In this document: one piece after another, positions 46,685-59,762 of the stretch
Layout: every line of letters starts with the position of its first letter
Position numbering within the stretch: position 1 is the stretch's first letter
DNA from: Rotaria macrura
Lineage: Eukaryota > Rotifera > Eurotatoria > Philodinida > Philodinidae
Assembly (NCBI GenBank): GCA_900239685.1
Contig: OENT01000037.1
Span: 186,001-250,000, forward strand
Reading direction: 5' to 3'
Length of the DNA stretch: 64,000 bases
The notes under the pieces: model-generated
Told to the model about the DNA's origin: nothing
The model's database searches: none
The model's input: the letters and a program-made list of their open reading frames with translations, nothing else
Made by a program: the position numbers and the translations under genes

Positions 46685-49313
46685 TTGTCCCTCGTACGTC
46701 AAAAGAAATGAAAAGAGACTGAATGAGTATACATATATATGTAAATATATATATATATAAATATACATATATATATATATCCCCATAGATATTTGATTAC
46801 AGAATAACAAATAGTTACCTGTAGTTGCAATATCGATCACGGTTCGATAGAGAACAGGCTATAGTATTGGTGTTGATGTGAAAGAAGTAAGTGAAGATAT
46901 ATCAATGTGACAATATTTTTTTATGTTCTTCAAAAAATCGGTATGCCACTGGTATCATTTGTTACGTGCACCTGCACAGTGGCTATCAAAATAATCACAT
47001 TGTTTCATAAGTTTACTCTAGTTTTTATGTATCCCAGAAATGAGACCAATTAGAACAAATTAATAATTTTCGTCAGATTAAACCTTCATAGTTCCTAGTT
47101 TTTGATTCAAAAACTGGTACGTACTCAAATTAATAGATTAGTCTGTTTAGATTTAATTGACGAGATCGAATCACTACTATGTCGTTCGTTTTTATTCTCA
47201 TAATACTATCCAATCCTTTCTATTTGTCACTGATTGAGAATGCATCATGTTCTAATGCGAATCTTTTAATTAGTTATGATTGAATAGAAGAAAAATAATT
47301 GATTTCTAGATGTTATCCTTATTAGAGTAAGTTAAGAAAAATGCCGCGTTTCTTATTGACAAAAGGAAAAGTTTATACATAAATCTTTGCAGAAATTATC
47401 TATCGTAGAATGACGTCTAGAGAACTGTTTATTGAGTACATTCATCTATAATATAAGAAACAAACAGACAGAATATTGTGTTCATCGTTTTACATGCATA
47501 GTTTTTAGTTTAGATGAAGATTCAAGCGAATTTTTAAATTGATATGGTGAAATAAAAGTATTCATCTGGTGCCCTTAATCACGTGAAGAATGATGAAAAA
47601 GTATATATAGAGAGATGGTTAGATATGAGACGTAACATAAGACGAAATATAAATATTGGTTTCAAATGAAATACAGGAGTAATACTCAAGAATATCGAAG
47701 GCGAGCTTTTAGTGACATCGTTTGACTACAAAATAGATTCAATTGAATATTCAAACTTATTTCATATAGATTTGGTTTATTTTATGATTCATTCTTTATT
47801 TGTTTGTCTAAGAGACAGACATATTTTTTTAATTATTAGGTGCACAACTTCATCGACATAGTTCCTTGTTAATCCCTTGGATGAATTGGAATTCTTTTGT
47901 TCGCTGTGAATACATGCCGAATAGTATAGACATACAAATAGAATAAGATTGAATTCTCATTCACGTCACCGATCTCATCTCGACAACTATTTTTATCGTA
48001 GCTAAATCTTCACGATGCGAATTAATCTTAATATTCTGAAAGCCAATTTGCTTTCATTTATTCTACATCAAAATTTTTACTTTATTTGAGGACGCTAAAA
48101 ATTTAATTGAATTCAACTTGAGCTGGTAATATATGTGTTAGAAACGGCTAGCACAAGTTGATAGAATCTATTATCAAGTAAAATAGAATATCTCACGAGA
48201 TTTGTCATAATGTTATTAATTCGTACATCATTTTTAAGTCTGACTCACCACCCAAGCGATATTCACAAGAGTTTTGTTTTTTAATTGAAAGGAAAACTTC
48301 ATCATATTAGGGAATCGTGTAATATATACAATAAAAATGCAACAGTGAAATGAAGACTTGATGTATGACATGTTCAGTAAAATTTAGCTGGACAAATATT
48401 AACTCATTTGAACATTTCCAGTTGTACATATACACAGAAATGTATTGGCTATCAATGATCAATATTGAAATCAGTAGCTGGTGCAAATCATAATCGATCA
48501 TATTTAGTGATAGACTAGTAAAGAGACTTTCTCCGTACTTATTCTTATGGATAATACATAATAATGATAGTAAATTCATTTATGTTCAACTTATAAAGTA
48601 AGTCGAAGCAAAAAACTTCGAACTTATGAATAGATCAATGAATTTAAGTTGCAGTCGTTTATCATCCGTGAATACTGGTAATAGAATTCGAACGATACAA
48701 GGAAATCAAGAACAACGTAAAGTGATTTTGTAAATATAAGAATTCGTTAATGAATTTGTTTTTACAATGTAAAGAAAATTTCCAAAACAAACATATTAGA
48801 ATATAATAACCAAAAGAAACAGTATCCAGAAATGAATCAACATGAATCTTTGTCTCAGCATGGTATTGAAGCGAATATTCATGAGAGAAAATCGAAAGTA
48901 ATCTCAATGAATCGGACATTCAGGAAAATTAAAATTTTTCATTCATACGTACATAAGAGAATGATCGCAAATCAAAACGTTTTTGCTTATTTAACTGTAA
49001 GATAATTAGTTAACTAAACTACTATTAACATTGGATTACAAAACATCTATTTATTGAAAATCATCTCATTGATGTTCGTGAACATTATTTATCAGCAAGT
49101 CATAGAATTTTTTCCTGTAATCTACTAAGAGATAGAACATCCGTAAATGGAAAAAGAGAAATTATTTAATTTGTTTTATGCAATGTATTTAATCAACTTT
49201 GACAGTGTAGCATAGATAAGAAATGTCACAATTTATGTAGATATCCATAAAATATTTAATACCGGGCAATGCATCGATTATTTGATTTTGAGATCAAACA
49301 AGTTCATACTCCA
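46685..49313. other. Intergenic, 2.6 kb
   Basis: Upstream of the PP1-motif gene. A possible 5' exon with a GTAACT donor lies at about 46,819-46,858. An (AT)n microsatellite sits at about 46,730-46,780. Otherwise only chance frames were seen. Confidence 0.4.
46730..46780. repeat. AT-rich microsatellite
   Basis: Runs of ATATAT with interruptions, directly visible. Confidence 0.8.
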
Positions 49314-49523
49314 TCATGCAATCTTGGTGTGTCTTCGAACGGAGGGATGTTCGACCCCTATGTTTCGTTCGTAGTGATTTTTTGAAAGAGAAAACACACC
49401 TTGACAGATTTTCACTACGACGACACGATTTTCAAACATGACAAAGATGAAGGTTAAAATAAACATTGCAATCACTATATCGAATGGAATGAATTCTAAG
49501 AAATGTTTCTTATCTGTAGTCAT
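49314..49523 (-). CDS. Putative small single-pass membrane protein, 55-69 aa
   Basis: The ATG at 49523 opens MTTDKKHFLEFIPFDIVIAM, then a hydrophobic helix (about 11-31, IVIAMFILTFIFVMF), then NRVVVVKICQG. Inside the frame, a GTGTGT...CATAG stretch (49399-49358, 42 bp) could be a minimal in-frame intron. Unspliced the protein is 69 residues; spliced it is 55, ending VEHPSVRRHTKIA. The start, helix and polar tail are coherent. No family is recognised. It stands alone in a gene-poor stretch. Confidence 0.35.
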   Translation of the reverse strand: MTTDKKHFLEFIPFDIVIAMFILTFIFVMFENRVVVVKICQGVFSLSKNHYERNIGVEHPSVRRHTKIA

Positions 49524-51162
49524 TTATTGTGATCCACCAAAGTTATTGCGATAAGATTTGATTCGTTAATCTTTTTCAAATCAGTGCTTTTCTTTGAAGG
49601 TAATATATATTTTGTGTGTTCATTCAGTTTTGTGAAGATTTACATGGTTATTCTAAAGATCATTTTCATGTTATTTTGGTATCATCGTATCGCAAGGAAG
49701 AAAACTGATGAAAATCGTGATTCTTCACTTTTTGAAAATCGACTTAGAGAACGATCGATTGATTTTAATCAAAATCAAACAATCGATGCACTGTAGAATT
49801 TTAAGGTACAAGTTTTTTCGTTCATATCAGTCTACAAAAGTTAAGCAAACGTGTTCAAATTTTCGAGCAGAAATATCTATGTTGATAAATTGCGACTTGT
49901 TTATCTTTCTTCATAATTTTGAACTAAAGTTTGTTCGATCTCTATAGTTTCAAATTTAAGGTCATACAACCATTATACATTGAAATTGAAAAGAATGATA
50001 TCCTGAAGGATTCTTTTGAATCATGAATCGTTCATATGAATTAGGAAATACAGAATGAAAATTTCCTTTGTTATGTCAGTAGACGATGTTCGTTTCAACT
50101 TATTAGCACCTAATATGAAATAGTCAATGTATCGACACAATCCTGTTTAGTCTCTTTGTTTATGCAGCAATCATGCACAGCTATGCATGACTTCTTAGTT
50201 CGAAAGTTGCATCAAGACAATGAAAAACGGTACTCATTCCGATAAAATTGCAATGATTACTTTAGAATCTGATTAGTAGTGTTCCATTTTCTCGCTTATC
50301 CGATGTGCTTATTATCCGATTTCTTGAGCATGAAAAATGAAAACTTCTTCGCTTCATTAGTGGGTGATAAGATGGCAGATTGATATCTTCGAGATAATTA
50401 TCATTCTTCATGAAGAAAAAATATTATGATGAAAGTTGAATGAATAATTATTATCATGAAGTTTTTTCATTGATATGAATATCTTCTTTGTTATCACCCT
50501 TCGATGTTTTGTTTTATCATTTTTTTTTCTCATGTCATCATTGCAATGATAGGTTTCGTAGAATATGGGAATAGCTCATCTGGCATGCATGACACTGAAT
50601 TATTGTATCAATCCTTTTATGAATTAAATTCAGCTATTATAATTCGAAAACATACTTCTTATTGAATTTTTCACACAAAATGTTTATTCCATTTTAATAT
50701 ACATAAAATGATAAACATATTTTTGAAGTTGAGTTAATTTTTATTTTACGTATGATCTGTTGCTATACAAACACAAATCACTGACATGGAAAAAATATAA
50801 TCATAGCATTTATGGAAGTCTCTCATGGCTTCGTTCAAGAGATTTCAGGAACTTCAGAAAAAATATGAGGGTCAAGAAATTTTTTCAACTCGTTTATATA
50901 AACAAAGCAAAAGAATCATGTCTATTAAGATTTCGAAGCAAATCGAAATGTCAATACACATTTGATATCCTACAACATTTTTGTATTGTTTTCTTTCAAG
51001 ATCCAGCATTACTTTAAGAATACATGATCAACCATATATACTGTCTTGAGATGAACAACACTTATTGAAAATTCAACTATGATTATATTGTAATACAATT
51101 CTGTTTGAATTATGTGTTTATTTTGTTTTCAACATTCTATATACATATGAAAAGTCTTGCTA
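49524..51162. other. Intergenic, 1.6 kb
   Basis: No supported gene. Frames at 49,584-49,947 and 50,760-51,017 lack splice context. AATAAA on the minus strand at 51,118-51,123 is a candidate poly(A) signal for INTS11. Confidence 0.45.
51118..51123 (-). terminator. AATAAA poly(A) signal, INTS11
   Basis: TTTATT on the + strand, 40 bp beyond the INTS11 stop codon. Confidence 0.5.
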
Positions 51163-54100
51163 TTACATAGGATCAGGACTAGCAGCTGTGTCAGCAATAG
51201 TAGTAACACTTGCTGTTGATGCATATTGATCACAAAATGATTTGATGTATGAACTAACTTGTTGGCCTAATAATTCATTCTAGAAAGGAAAAAAAGAAAT
51301 TCTTAGTTTATGAATATCAACATGTAATATGTAGGCTATTTTATACTACATGAGAGTTATGGAAGAGTGACCTTCAGACTTTAATCGATTAGGTGGATTA
51401 TTTCTCAGAATAAATTATTTATGATCTAGACATCTACGAATATCGCTTGTAGCAGTTGTCTATTTTAGAAATAGTAACTAATCAACAAGTATAGATTTCA
51501 ATATGTTAGATGAAACCATTTCATGTATCCATCATTTTTGATGAAATAACAGATGAACGTGTCGTATGAAACTTTGTTTTTTTCGAAACAAGATTTCAAA
51601 TGTAGGAGGAAATAGCAACACAAACGATTGTTTATCATAATGAATCCTGACAACCAATGGGTGCATCAACAACTAGCTACATAATTTCACTAAGCCGACT
51701 TGCAAAATCATGTTTAAACGTACGTTCAATGTCCAAGCAATATCAATATCACCATTCGATTCAATTGAGACACGTAAATGTTGATTATCAACATGCAGAA
51801 GATTGTCAGATATTAGTACAATACGATGCTTTTTTTCGCCATCTTTACTATTCAATTCTCGTTCAAGCAATTGAATCAAAGAGATCAATTGAATAGGACG
51901 AATATTGACTGTTGAAGAGAAACGTGAATGAAATTGAACTTTGTGATGTACAAGACCTAATTCATTCATAGCTGTTGCTGGTCGAACGAGACGAAGACGC
52001 TAAAGAGAAAAACAGAGACGGAGAGAGTAGATATAAGAGATTTTTTAAATCAAAGTATTACTAGAAGAAAAATAAAACTTGTTCAACTTACACCGTCTTT
52101 AATAATTAAAGTTCCTCGCATTTGTTTTGTTCGTTTCTCACTTCGACTAACATCAGCAGTTTCTTCTGAAAATGGAAAGATTAACAGTAAGAAAAGTTCG
52201 ACTTATTCGACAATAACCTCTCAATTGTTGCACAAGTCCTGGTTCAATATCAACTGGTACACCATGTGGAGTTTCAATTGTAATTGTTTCACCATTAGCT
52301 GGTTTGAAACAAGGAATTTCTATGTAGGTCAAAATTTTCAATATGAGATAAGTAGAGATGATTTCTACAAGATAAACATGAATTGATATATCTATTTACT
52401 TAATTCATCCTGAACTCGTCCACGAAGAAAATCCATTACTAAATCTTCGCCATGAACTAAAACAACGTTACGCGGTTGACATTGTCGAATAAGTTGTGTT
52501 ATGCCTTTAGCATCGGCATGCGCTGAAAATGACATATAATGCACTTGCATTTTAGCTTCTATTTCTTTTCCTTCAAATATAAAACGTCGTTGACCAAGTA
52601 ATAATTTCGAGCCAACTGTATTAGCAACACAATAACCAGGAATAATGATCTGTATACAAACAGTAGGAGCAAATTCTTAGATAAAAATTTAAAAGGGAAA
52701 AGAAACAACAAACCATATTCTTTTCATCTGGTGCCCATTTTTTAAATAAATGAAGTGAATAACCAGCATGAAGCATTCCGGGTGAAGCGAAAACGATCAT
52801 TGCACCTGGTTGATCCACATACGAACGATCCCATGGCTAGATATATATATAAATATATATGTCATTTCATAGCATGTTAAAACCACAATGAATAAAAAAA
52901 AGCAAGAGTGAAATAGAACTCGTTTCAGAATTAGAAACGTTCTGTGTACTTCTATTCGATATATTATGGACAGAGAATTCAATTTCCAAGTGTATGTTGA
53001 TTGTTCTGTTCTTTATCTTTTTAGTTAAGCTACAGTTTATATGTTACATTCCGAAATAATGAGCCAGGCAGACATAATGGTGTGTAATTTTGTTTTCCAT
53101 CTTTAAGACATTTAAAAATCTGCTTCTGAATTCATTCTATATAGAATGTATTTTTTTTTACAATTTTCTGAGCATATGTTTAAACGATTCTGTTGAAATG
53201 TAAAGTGTCTCAGAATTCTATCAAAACTAGCCTACATTTCTATCGGTTTCATTTTCAAAATTTTAGAAGTTGAAAAGGTGGAAAAACTGGAAAAAGCTCT
53301 TTCTGGATAATCCTGCTACATTGTACACTATTAATACTAAAGAACCAAATATAACATTATTTTTCTCAAAATTAAATTCTAGATAAAACACTATAAGAAT
53401 AAGTATTTTAGACGGGCAAGTCTATCTTTGAAAAAACAGTTATTTCTCGAAATACCTCCAAAAAGTACCCTAGGTATTAGTTCGAAAGCTCTTTCTCTTG
53501 AATAAGAACACCGACAACGTCACGAAAGTTTAGGAAGTCTCGAGAACAAAAATTCTCTATCTAATGATGTTAAATCCGTTAGTTTAAGTATTGACCTTGA
53601 TGAGCACCGGCGCAAACAAACCAATTGATTCCTGGAAAGAATACGAATTTCGCAAATGGACTACTGATTAGGGGTTCATTTTTGAAATTTTTACCCGATA
53701 AGAAAGATTATTTTGAAAAATGTACTCAGTAGTTTTGTTGGGAACTGCCTCATCCGTTACTTGATCAAATAAATGATGATATCAATCGATTAAATTTAAC
53801 ACGTTCGACAATCATCGTATGTCTAACTAGAATCTAGCTTGTAAAGAGAAGGGGAAAACCAAGATCTTTTCCTCCTTTATCAAGAACGTAACAATGTCCG
53901 AAGGAGATGCAGAATGCAACAGTCATAGTATTCATGAGAAATTATGATTCGAACTATCATTTCATGAATTTATCTTACTGTCGACAATAAACAAGAGAAA
54001 TAAAATAATTAAAGGCGATTTAATTTTACACGATAGTCATATCTTTAGAAAAGCACAAACAGAAACGAAGATTATTTATGCGTCATATAAAAGTATGTCA

Positions 54101-56510
54101 AAATTCACATTCAAGACTAGAACTGGCATTAGTTCTCTCAAGAATCATGGACAGTATCAAGATGTTAGAAGTATTTTGAGCTACTTCTATGAGTAAATAG
54201 TTATTCATAAAAAGATAACTGTTGTAAAACAAGTTCTTGTTGTATACATAACAGATTTTGACGAACTGTCTGAAATGATTATTTTTATAGAAATAATAAA
54301 CAATGATCGGTTTAAAAAAATGAATAACCATATCTGAATAGAAATACTAATGCATGCTACCGATAGATCTCTATGAATAATTTTCAATATTTGAACCCTT
54401 CGTGGCATCAGTTTTTGTCAAATTTAAAATTGTATTTAGTTAGTGACATTGATATGCACAAAATTTAATAGATGAAAATGATTTTTTCTTCGAAAATCTT
54501 TTATTTTACCTGATTATGTATATTTTATATTCGTATCATTGGAGAATCTCTCATAGCGTTTGGTCCATAGTAAATGAATCTCTGGTTTATTTGACAATAC
54601 TTTTACGACAGAAAAATAAAGAGAATAATAACAAAGCACAAAAGCAATCAGTTGATAGAAATCGAAGGACTTTCGAAGCTTTTTCAAGAACCTTAAATTC
54701 TTATCACTGAAAAACTAATATGGCAAAACGTTCAGTTCACTGTGCCAGAAAATTTATTACTTTCATTGCAAACGAAGTTCATACATAGTGCTATGTATTC
54801 GATCAGATTCAACAGAGCAATCGATTCTCTTATAAAACAAATAAATTTCCACGTTTAAAAGGTGTTAGTAACGGTTCACACGCTGCAATGTATTCGATGG
54901 CAATTTCTCAAATTTTCAAACATGAAAATGTCAATATCAGGTATCATAAAATATTTTATCATGTAGTATGGACTGAGAGGGGTTTGGAAAGAACTAGAAA
55001 CTATCTATATACTTATTTCTTTTTATTAGTTAGCTTTACAAATCTATGCGAGAAATTTCTTTCTACTTTTCTATTAAAAAGCGTCTGTCACTGATTTCGT
55101 AAACTTTGCTATGGTGTCAAGTACTCCTATTAGCAATAGAAAAAACAAAACTATAGTGAAAACTTTGAGAGTGGAATTTCATATGAACGATTCTTCCTAT
55201 CGATCCGGCGAATGAGGACATCGATGAGAATATTAAATGAACGATTCGTTCCCTACACAGAACTACTCAATGTCTAACTGTTAATAGACTGGGAATCGTG
55301 AATCACGCTAGACCTTAGTCAAATCGTTGTTACAAGATTGATAGCCTACTTTGATATGTTTAAAATCAAATATATTCTTCTGATGAAATGTTGATTGAAT
55401 CTTTTCATTGGTCCATGAAACAAATAATGAATAGAAGGTATTGACCTTTTCCGAAAGACCCGATGCAAAATAAATTGGAACATTCAAATTCATTCGTTCT
55501 AAATATGTTTCTAGTAAAATACATAATTCTTGAGCACGACCTACAGCAAAGACAGGTACAAGAACTTTGCCGCCATGTCGAACACAATCAACAACTTTAG
55601 CCAGAAAATCCCGTTCACGTGCACGTCGTGAATCACGTACTGTTGAACCATAGGTAGATTCTGTAATCAGTATGTCCGGTCGACATCGATCAATGTGCGC
55701 AGAACCAAGATGTCGATCGGCGGTTGTATTAAAATCACCGGTATAAACAAGAGTTTGTTGACCAACACGAATATGAAACATAGCTGCACCCAGAACATGT
55801 CCAGCATAATAAGCTTTTATCTCGAAATCTGTATCGACCTATGAATATAAAAACAATAGTTTATGCGTTTCATTCATACTCAACATTGAACATATTTGTC
55901 TCGAACAAATAAAATATACCTTCACAGTCTGTCCTAAACTAACAGGGATGACTTTTTTCATGCAATTTTTTATATCTTCAGTTGTGTATGGTCCTTGCTG
56001 TGTTGATTTATCTGTTGTAACTTTTCGAAAATCTTCCTATGTATAAAATAGAATAAATTCTTGTTCACAATAGACATCGATTCATACGAGAAGTAGAGGA
56101 CAAATTGCCTTTGTTGGATAAGTCATATATAAAGGACCATTATAACCGATAACTTCAGTCATATAGGGTAGTGCTCCACAATGATCCAAATGAAAATGGC
56201 TAAATCGAAATTGTTCTGGCAATATATTGGAAAAGAATGTTATTCTAATACCTGATGATAGCACAATGAATATATGGTGTAAGTGGACCATCTTTACAAA
56301 TGACAGTAAAGTCTGGAAATCGACGCTAATTATGAAAATAGAGAACGAAAAATGAACAACTCCAAGTGGAAATCAATAACTCACATCATCATGAAAACCC
56401 ATGTGAAGACCACAATCAAGCATTATATTTTTGCCACCCATAGTGATAAGTATACAACTACGGCCAACATCTTGACCAGCTCCTAATGGTAAAATACGTA
56501 TCTCAGACAT
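51163..56510 (-). CDS. INTS11: Integrator complex subunit 11, RNA endonuclease
   Basis: Catalytic subunit of the Integrator complex: a metallo-beta-lactamase/beta-CASP endonuclease that cleaves nascent snRNA and promoter-proximal transcripts. Eleven exons (56510-56385, 56325-56252, 56199-56088, 56036-55920, 55838-55350, 52836-52714, 52649-52400, 52319-52218, 52165-52092, 51999-51727, 51279-51163) give 618 residues. The start [20 protein letters not shown] and [10 protein letters not shown] are typical of INTS11. The zinc-binding motif HFHLDHCG is intact at residues 68-75. Also present are [69 protein letters not shown] and the beta-[15 protein letters not shown]. The C-terminal part (about 430-618), with GTLIIKDG and a dimerisation-like domain, follows INTS11 rather than CPSF73. 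All active-site motifs are present, so it should be active. Intron 5 (52837-55349) is 2,513 bp; the other introns are about 50-450 bp. Confidence 0.96.
52837..55349. other. Unusually long intron 5 of INTS11
   Basis: A 2.5-kb intron between exons encoding FDFKHIK and [11 protein letters not shown], flanked by good GT...AG sites. It carries no supported ORF on either strand; frames up to about 77 codons look like chance. I could not find matching terminal inverted repeats that would identify an inserted element. Confidence 0.6.
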
Positions 56511-56992
56511 CTGAAACGATCAAATTACGAAATATTTCATTTCATACGACTATGAAAATGACGATCAATGTGTTCTGTAGCAGCAGATTTGGTTGGACGA
56601 TTTCATACATTATCGTGAGAAACATCACTTTTGAAATATTGTTCAATCATCCTTTTCGTTTCGTATCAAAAAATGATTTGGTAGCTAAGACATTCATTTA
56701 TTTGAAATTTATTCAATGGCATGAAACAATACATTCATTCCAATAGGATTATTGCTATATTAATTACATACCAATATCGTACATGGAGCAATGTCATCAA
56801 ATTAAATTCTAATCGATTTCTTTGTTTCTTGTACGCTAAAATCTATTGTCGTGTAATTTAAACACAAAAACCATAATACCGTATGGGAAGGGCCATAAAA
56901 AAGGCTAGAATCTATTTATTAGAGGACTTCAAAAAAAAAGAGAGAGACGAAACAAAACTGAATTGAGGTGAAATAAGTGTCTTCGTTCGACT
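56511..56992. other. INTS11 promoter / NDUFA1 3' spacer
   Basis: 482 bp between the NDUFA1 stop and the INTS11 start, both on the minus strand. A + strand frame at 56,486-56,746 is a shadow. No definite core promoter element was assigned. Confidence 0.4.
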
Positions 56993-57384
56993 CTACATAT
57001 TCCAAAGATTTCGAAGTTTGACCAATGCAGGACGTTCATCGATGGCTTCGACGCCCTAGACACGAAAAAGATTCTTTTCTTTTCTAATACACTTTCTACA
57101 TTTCAAGATACGTACGCGAGGATAATATTCATTTCCCGTAATACGACGATCTCTTAGATACATATAATAATCTCGATCATCTTTCATCAGATTTTTTGGG
57201 CCGAATGTCTAATAGGATAGAAGCAAAAACAAATAAGTTTGGATTCTTCAAGAACAAATAAGATTGCTAAATTTACTTTTCCATTTAGAAAAAACCAATT
57301 GCCAATGTAGAGAGTTGGTGCAGCAACAAGAAGCAGTGGTGCTGCCGTAACAACAAGCGACGGTAGGATTTCAAACCAAACCAT
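56993..57384 (-). CDS. NDUFA1: NADH dehydrogenase 1 alpha subcomplex subunit 1 (MWFE)
   Basis: Accessory subunit of mitochondrial complex I, a single-pass inner-membrane protein needed for assembly of the membrane arm. Three exons (57384-57277, 57208-57116, 57055-56993) give 87 residues. The start MVWFEILPSL matches the family hallmark MWFEILP with one extra Val. One transmembrane helix follows (about 8-30, VVTAAPLLLVAAPTLYIG). The matrix-facing part holds YLRDRRITGNEYY and RGVEAID, which correspond to the conserved ERDRRISG...YY...GLE.ID block. The mammalian protein is about 70 residues; the extra length is a C-terminal extension (ERPALVKLRNLWNM). Introns are 68 and 60 bp. It is on the same strand as INTS11, directly upstream. 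Confidence 0.92.
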
Positions 57385-58108
57385 TTCTATCTAGAAACGA
57401 AATTAATCCAAAGATATTAAATCATACTAATATAACACATATTGATAACTAAAAAAATTAGAGTCCAATCCACATAATTGCAAGATAATTTATTTCACGA
57501 TATTTAAATGATAATAATTGATGAAAGATGAAGACAATGATAAAATAAATTCCTTTTGAAAAGACATCGTATTGTAGTATACGTTACTTAAGATTGATGC
57601 ATACCTATTAAAAAGAAGAAAGACAATCAAGAATTGAAAATATATTTGCTAAATTAGTCTAGTATCTGAAATTTAAATTGATTCACATATTATCTCTTTG
57701 AATACTGCTATTCGTCGATTGATACCAACCAATATTCGTCAAATAGTATGATCACAATAACATATGTAATAAAATTTAATGTTGTTTTTTTTTCATGGAT
57801 GGGATTTTAATTGAATTCATTCTTAATTTATTTTCTTATCGAGTAAAGCTAGATGAATTAGTTTTTTGATAGAATACATAGCCGAATTCTTCAATACGAA
57901 TAATCTTGTAAATCTAACGATCATAAATTGCGTGCAATCAAAAATATTGAAAATAAACGAGTAGTACAACACAGTCCAATGAGAATATTTTTCTAGTCAT
58001 CTAGAGAACGACATAATTCAATATAATATATATCTGGCATTAGATGAATGAATTAAAACTGAAAGAATGGAAGTATGAGACAAAAAAGAGTGAAAAAAAA
58101 CAGCTAGA
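57385..58108. other. Intergenic, 0.7 kb, NDUFA1 upstream region
   Basis: AT-rich DNA between the NDUFA1 start and the 3' end of the next gene, both on the minus strand. No gene or clear signal was seen. Confidence 0.5.
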
Positions 58109-59381
58109 TTAGAAAAGTCTTGGACGTTTATCAGTATTTGTTGAACTATGGTTAGGTGATGGGAGAGTTCGTTTTAGAGATGATGATGGTGACGAAAATA
58201 ATTGTTTTATAACACCACTCGCTTTTCTTGGTGTTACTGGTGGTTGATGTTCTTCAGATGCTGCATTAGTTGTTATTTGTTTTGGAGAATCAACAAATAA
58301 ACGACGTCGACCCTCTTGAAATAAAAAATCGACTATAAATTATGTTCAATTCATTTTTCTTGAAATATTAAACATACTTTCGTGAGATTGTGACGATGCA
58401 AAAACTTTTGATAATATTGGTTGCGATGCTGGTCGTTTACTATCTGGTTTAGGTGAATATTTCTGTGCTTCTCGTACAAAACGTCTTAAAACATAATTAC
58501 AACGAGACACACGATTGACAACTTGGGAGAGATGAAGTGTCGTTGGTTTACTTGGTTGATTTTCGAAAACGGAAGTATTATACACTTGATAAAAGAAAAA
58601 TAAAACAAATGAACTATAGAGATTGTGATGAGTCAGCAGTTGTCAATCAGAATTTTTTTTTTCGAGAAAATAACCGAACTTTGAAAATTCGAATTCCATT
58701 TCTGTATTAGAAGAGACATTACACGTATAGGAGAGAAATCAAGCATTACCGTTTCAAATCATTTAATTTCAAACTAATAGAAATGACACTGTTTCTCTAA
58801 ATGCGATAATTTTCTATGACATGAGATATGTGACATGATGAAATTAAAATTGACAACCTTATAAAACACTTTATTAATTAAAATCTTACAAGGATTCGAT
58901 GATCGAAGGCGTAGAGAGAGCCGTTGTATTTCACGTGCCATTATATCTGATGTCAACATATCGTTATTATCATTATCATCTTCTTTTATTGGAGTTTCTT
59001 GTACGCATTCATTTTCTTCTACGATTCCTTGTGATGATGAAACCGTACTAGAAGCATCGAAATCGAACGAAAGATTTTTAATTGGAATACTTTTCATTGG
59101 AGTATTTTCTACGTTGGCCAACGATCGACTACATATTGATTGAATTAATATATGTGGCAAATCGATTGAAGAATATCTTACTTTGTTATTAATGATGGTT
59201 TAAAACTCAACGTTCGATTGAATGTTGTTGGAGTTGATGTTTTCATATTGATCATTTTACGGTTTTTAGTTAATTCATGCTGCAGTGAGGAAACATTTCG
59301 TTGAGAATATGATCGCATTGATTTCGATGATGCAGATGATGTTCGATTTGAAACTAAATCGAATTCAAATCGACCAGCCAT
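58109..59381 (-). CDS. Cell-cycle-like disordered protein with RRLF cyclin-docking motif, 283 aa
   Basis: Four exons (59381-59182, 59128-58890, 58584-58378, 58314-58109) give 283 residues with consistent phases. It starts MAGRFEFDLVSNRTSS and is Ser/Thr/Asn-rich. Residues about 75-100 include ENTPMKSIPIKNLSFDFD; an acidic stretch (KEDDNDNNDM) leads to a helix (DIMAREIQRLSLRLR). A second helical part (about 165-185, LSQVVNRVSRCNYVLRRFVREA) is followed by several Ser/Thr-Pro sites. Residues about 217-227 read GRRRLFVDSPK: an RRLF cyclin-docking (Cy) motif directly before a CDK consensus site. TPRKAS and a basic end (KRPRLF) follow. The motif set suggests a CDK-cyclin substrate or inhibitor; I cannot name the orthologue. 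The first in-frame ATG was taken as the start. Confidence 0.65.
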
Positions 59382-59762
59382 GTTGATTCTGTAGCTTGAC
59401 AAAATCGAATGTATCTATGTACAGATGTTTTATAAGTGAAATGAAACAACAGTTACATGGAATGGAAATGAAAAGTTTATGGAATGACAAAAAACGGAAA
59501 CCTACTTTAGTATAATCAATGGACAAAATAAGTGGCAAATCGAAACAAAATAAAAACTAGATGTCGCTTCTCAACAGCTAAACAATTGAAGTGGTCGTGT
59601 GTACTGATGTATTGTATATATAGTGAATACATGATTACACATGCACAATTTCATTAATTAACCAATATTGAACAGAGCCGATAGTTCATATAGATTATTT
59701 ATTAAATTAAACTCTTCCAATCGAGCGATCTCATTATCATTGATTTATCTTTCGAATATGGA
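59382..59762. promoter_or_regulatory. Upstream region of the RRLF-motif gene
   Basis: Presumed promoter region for the minus-strand gene starting at 59381. A TATATATA-like stretch lies at about 59,615-59,622, too far upstream to be assigned with confidence. Its upstream edge is the 8-bp target duplication of the next element. Confidence 0.25.

Noticed and set aside
51657-51896. A 79-codon + strand frame
   Set aside because: Antisense shadow of an INTS11 exon.
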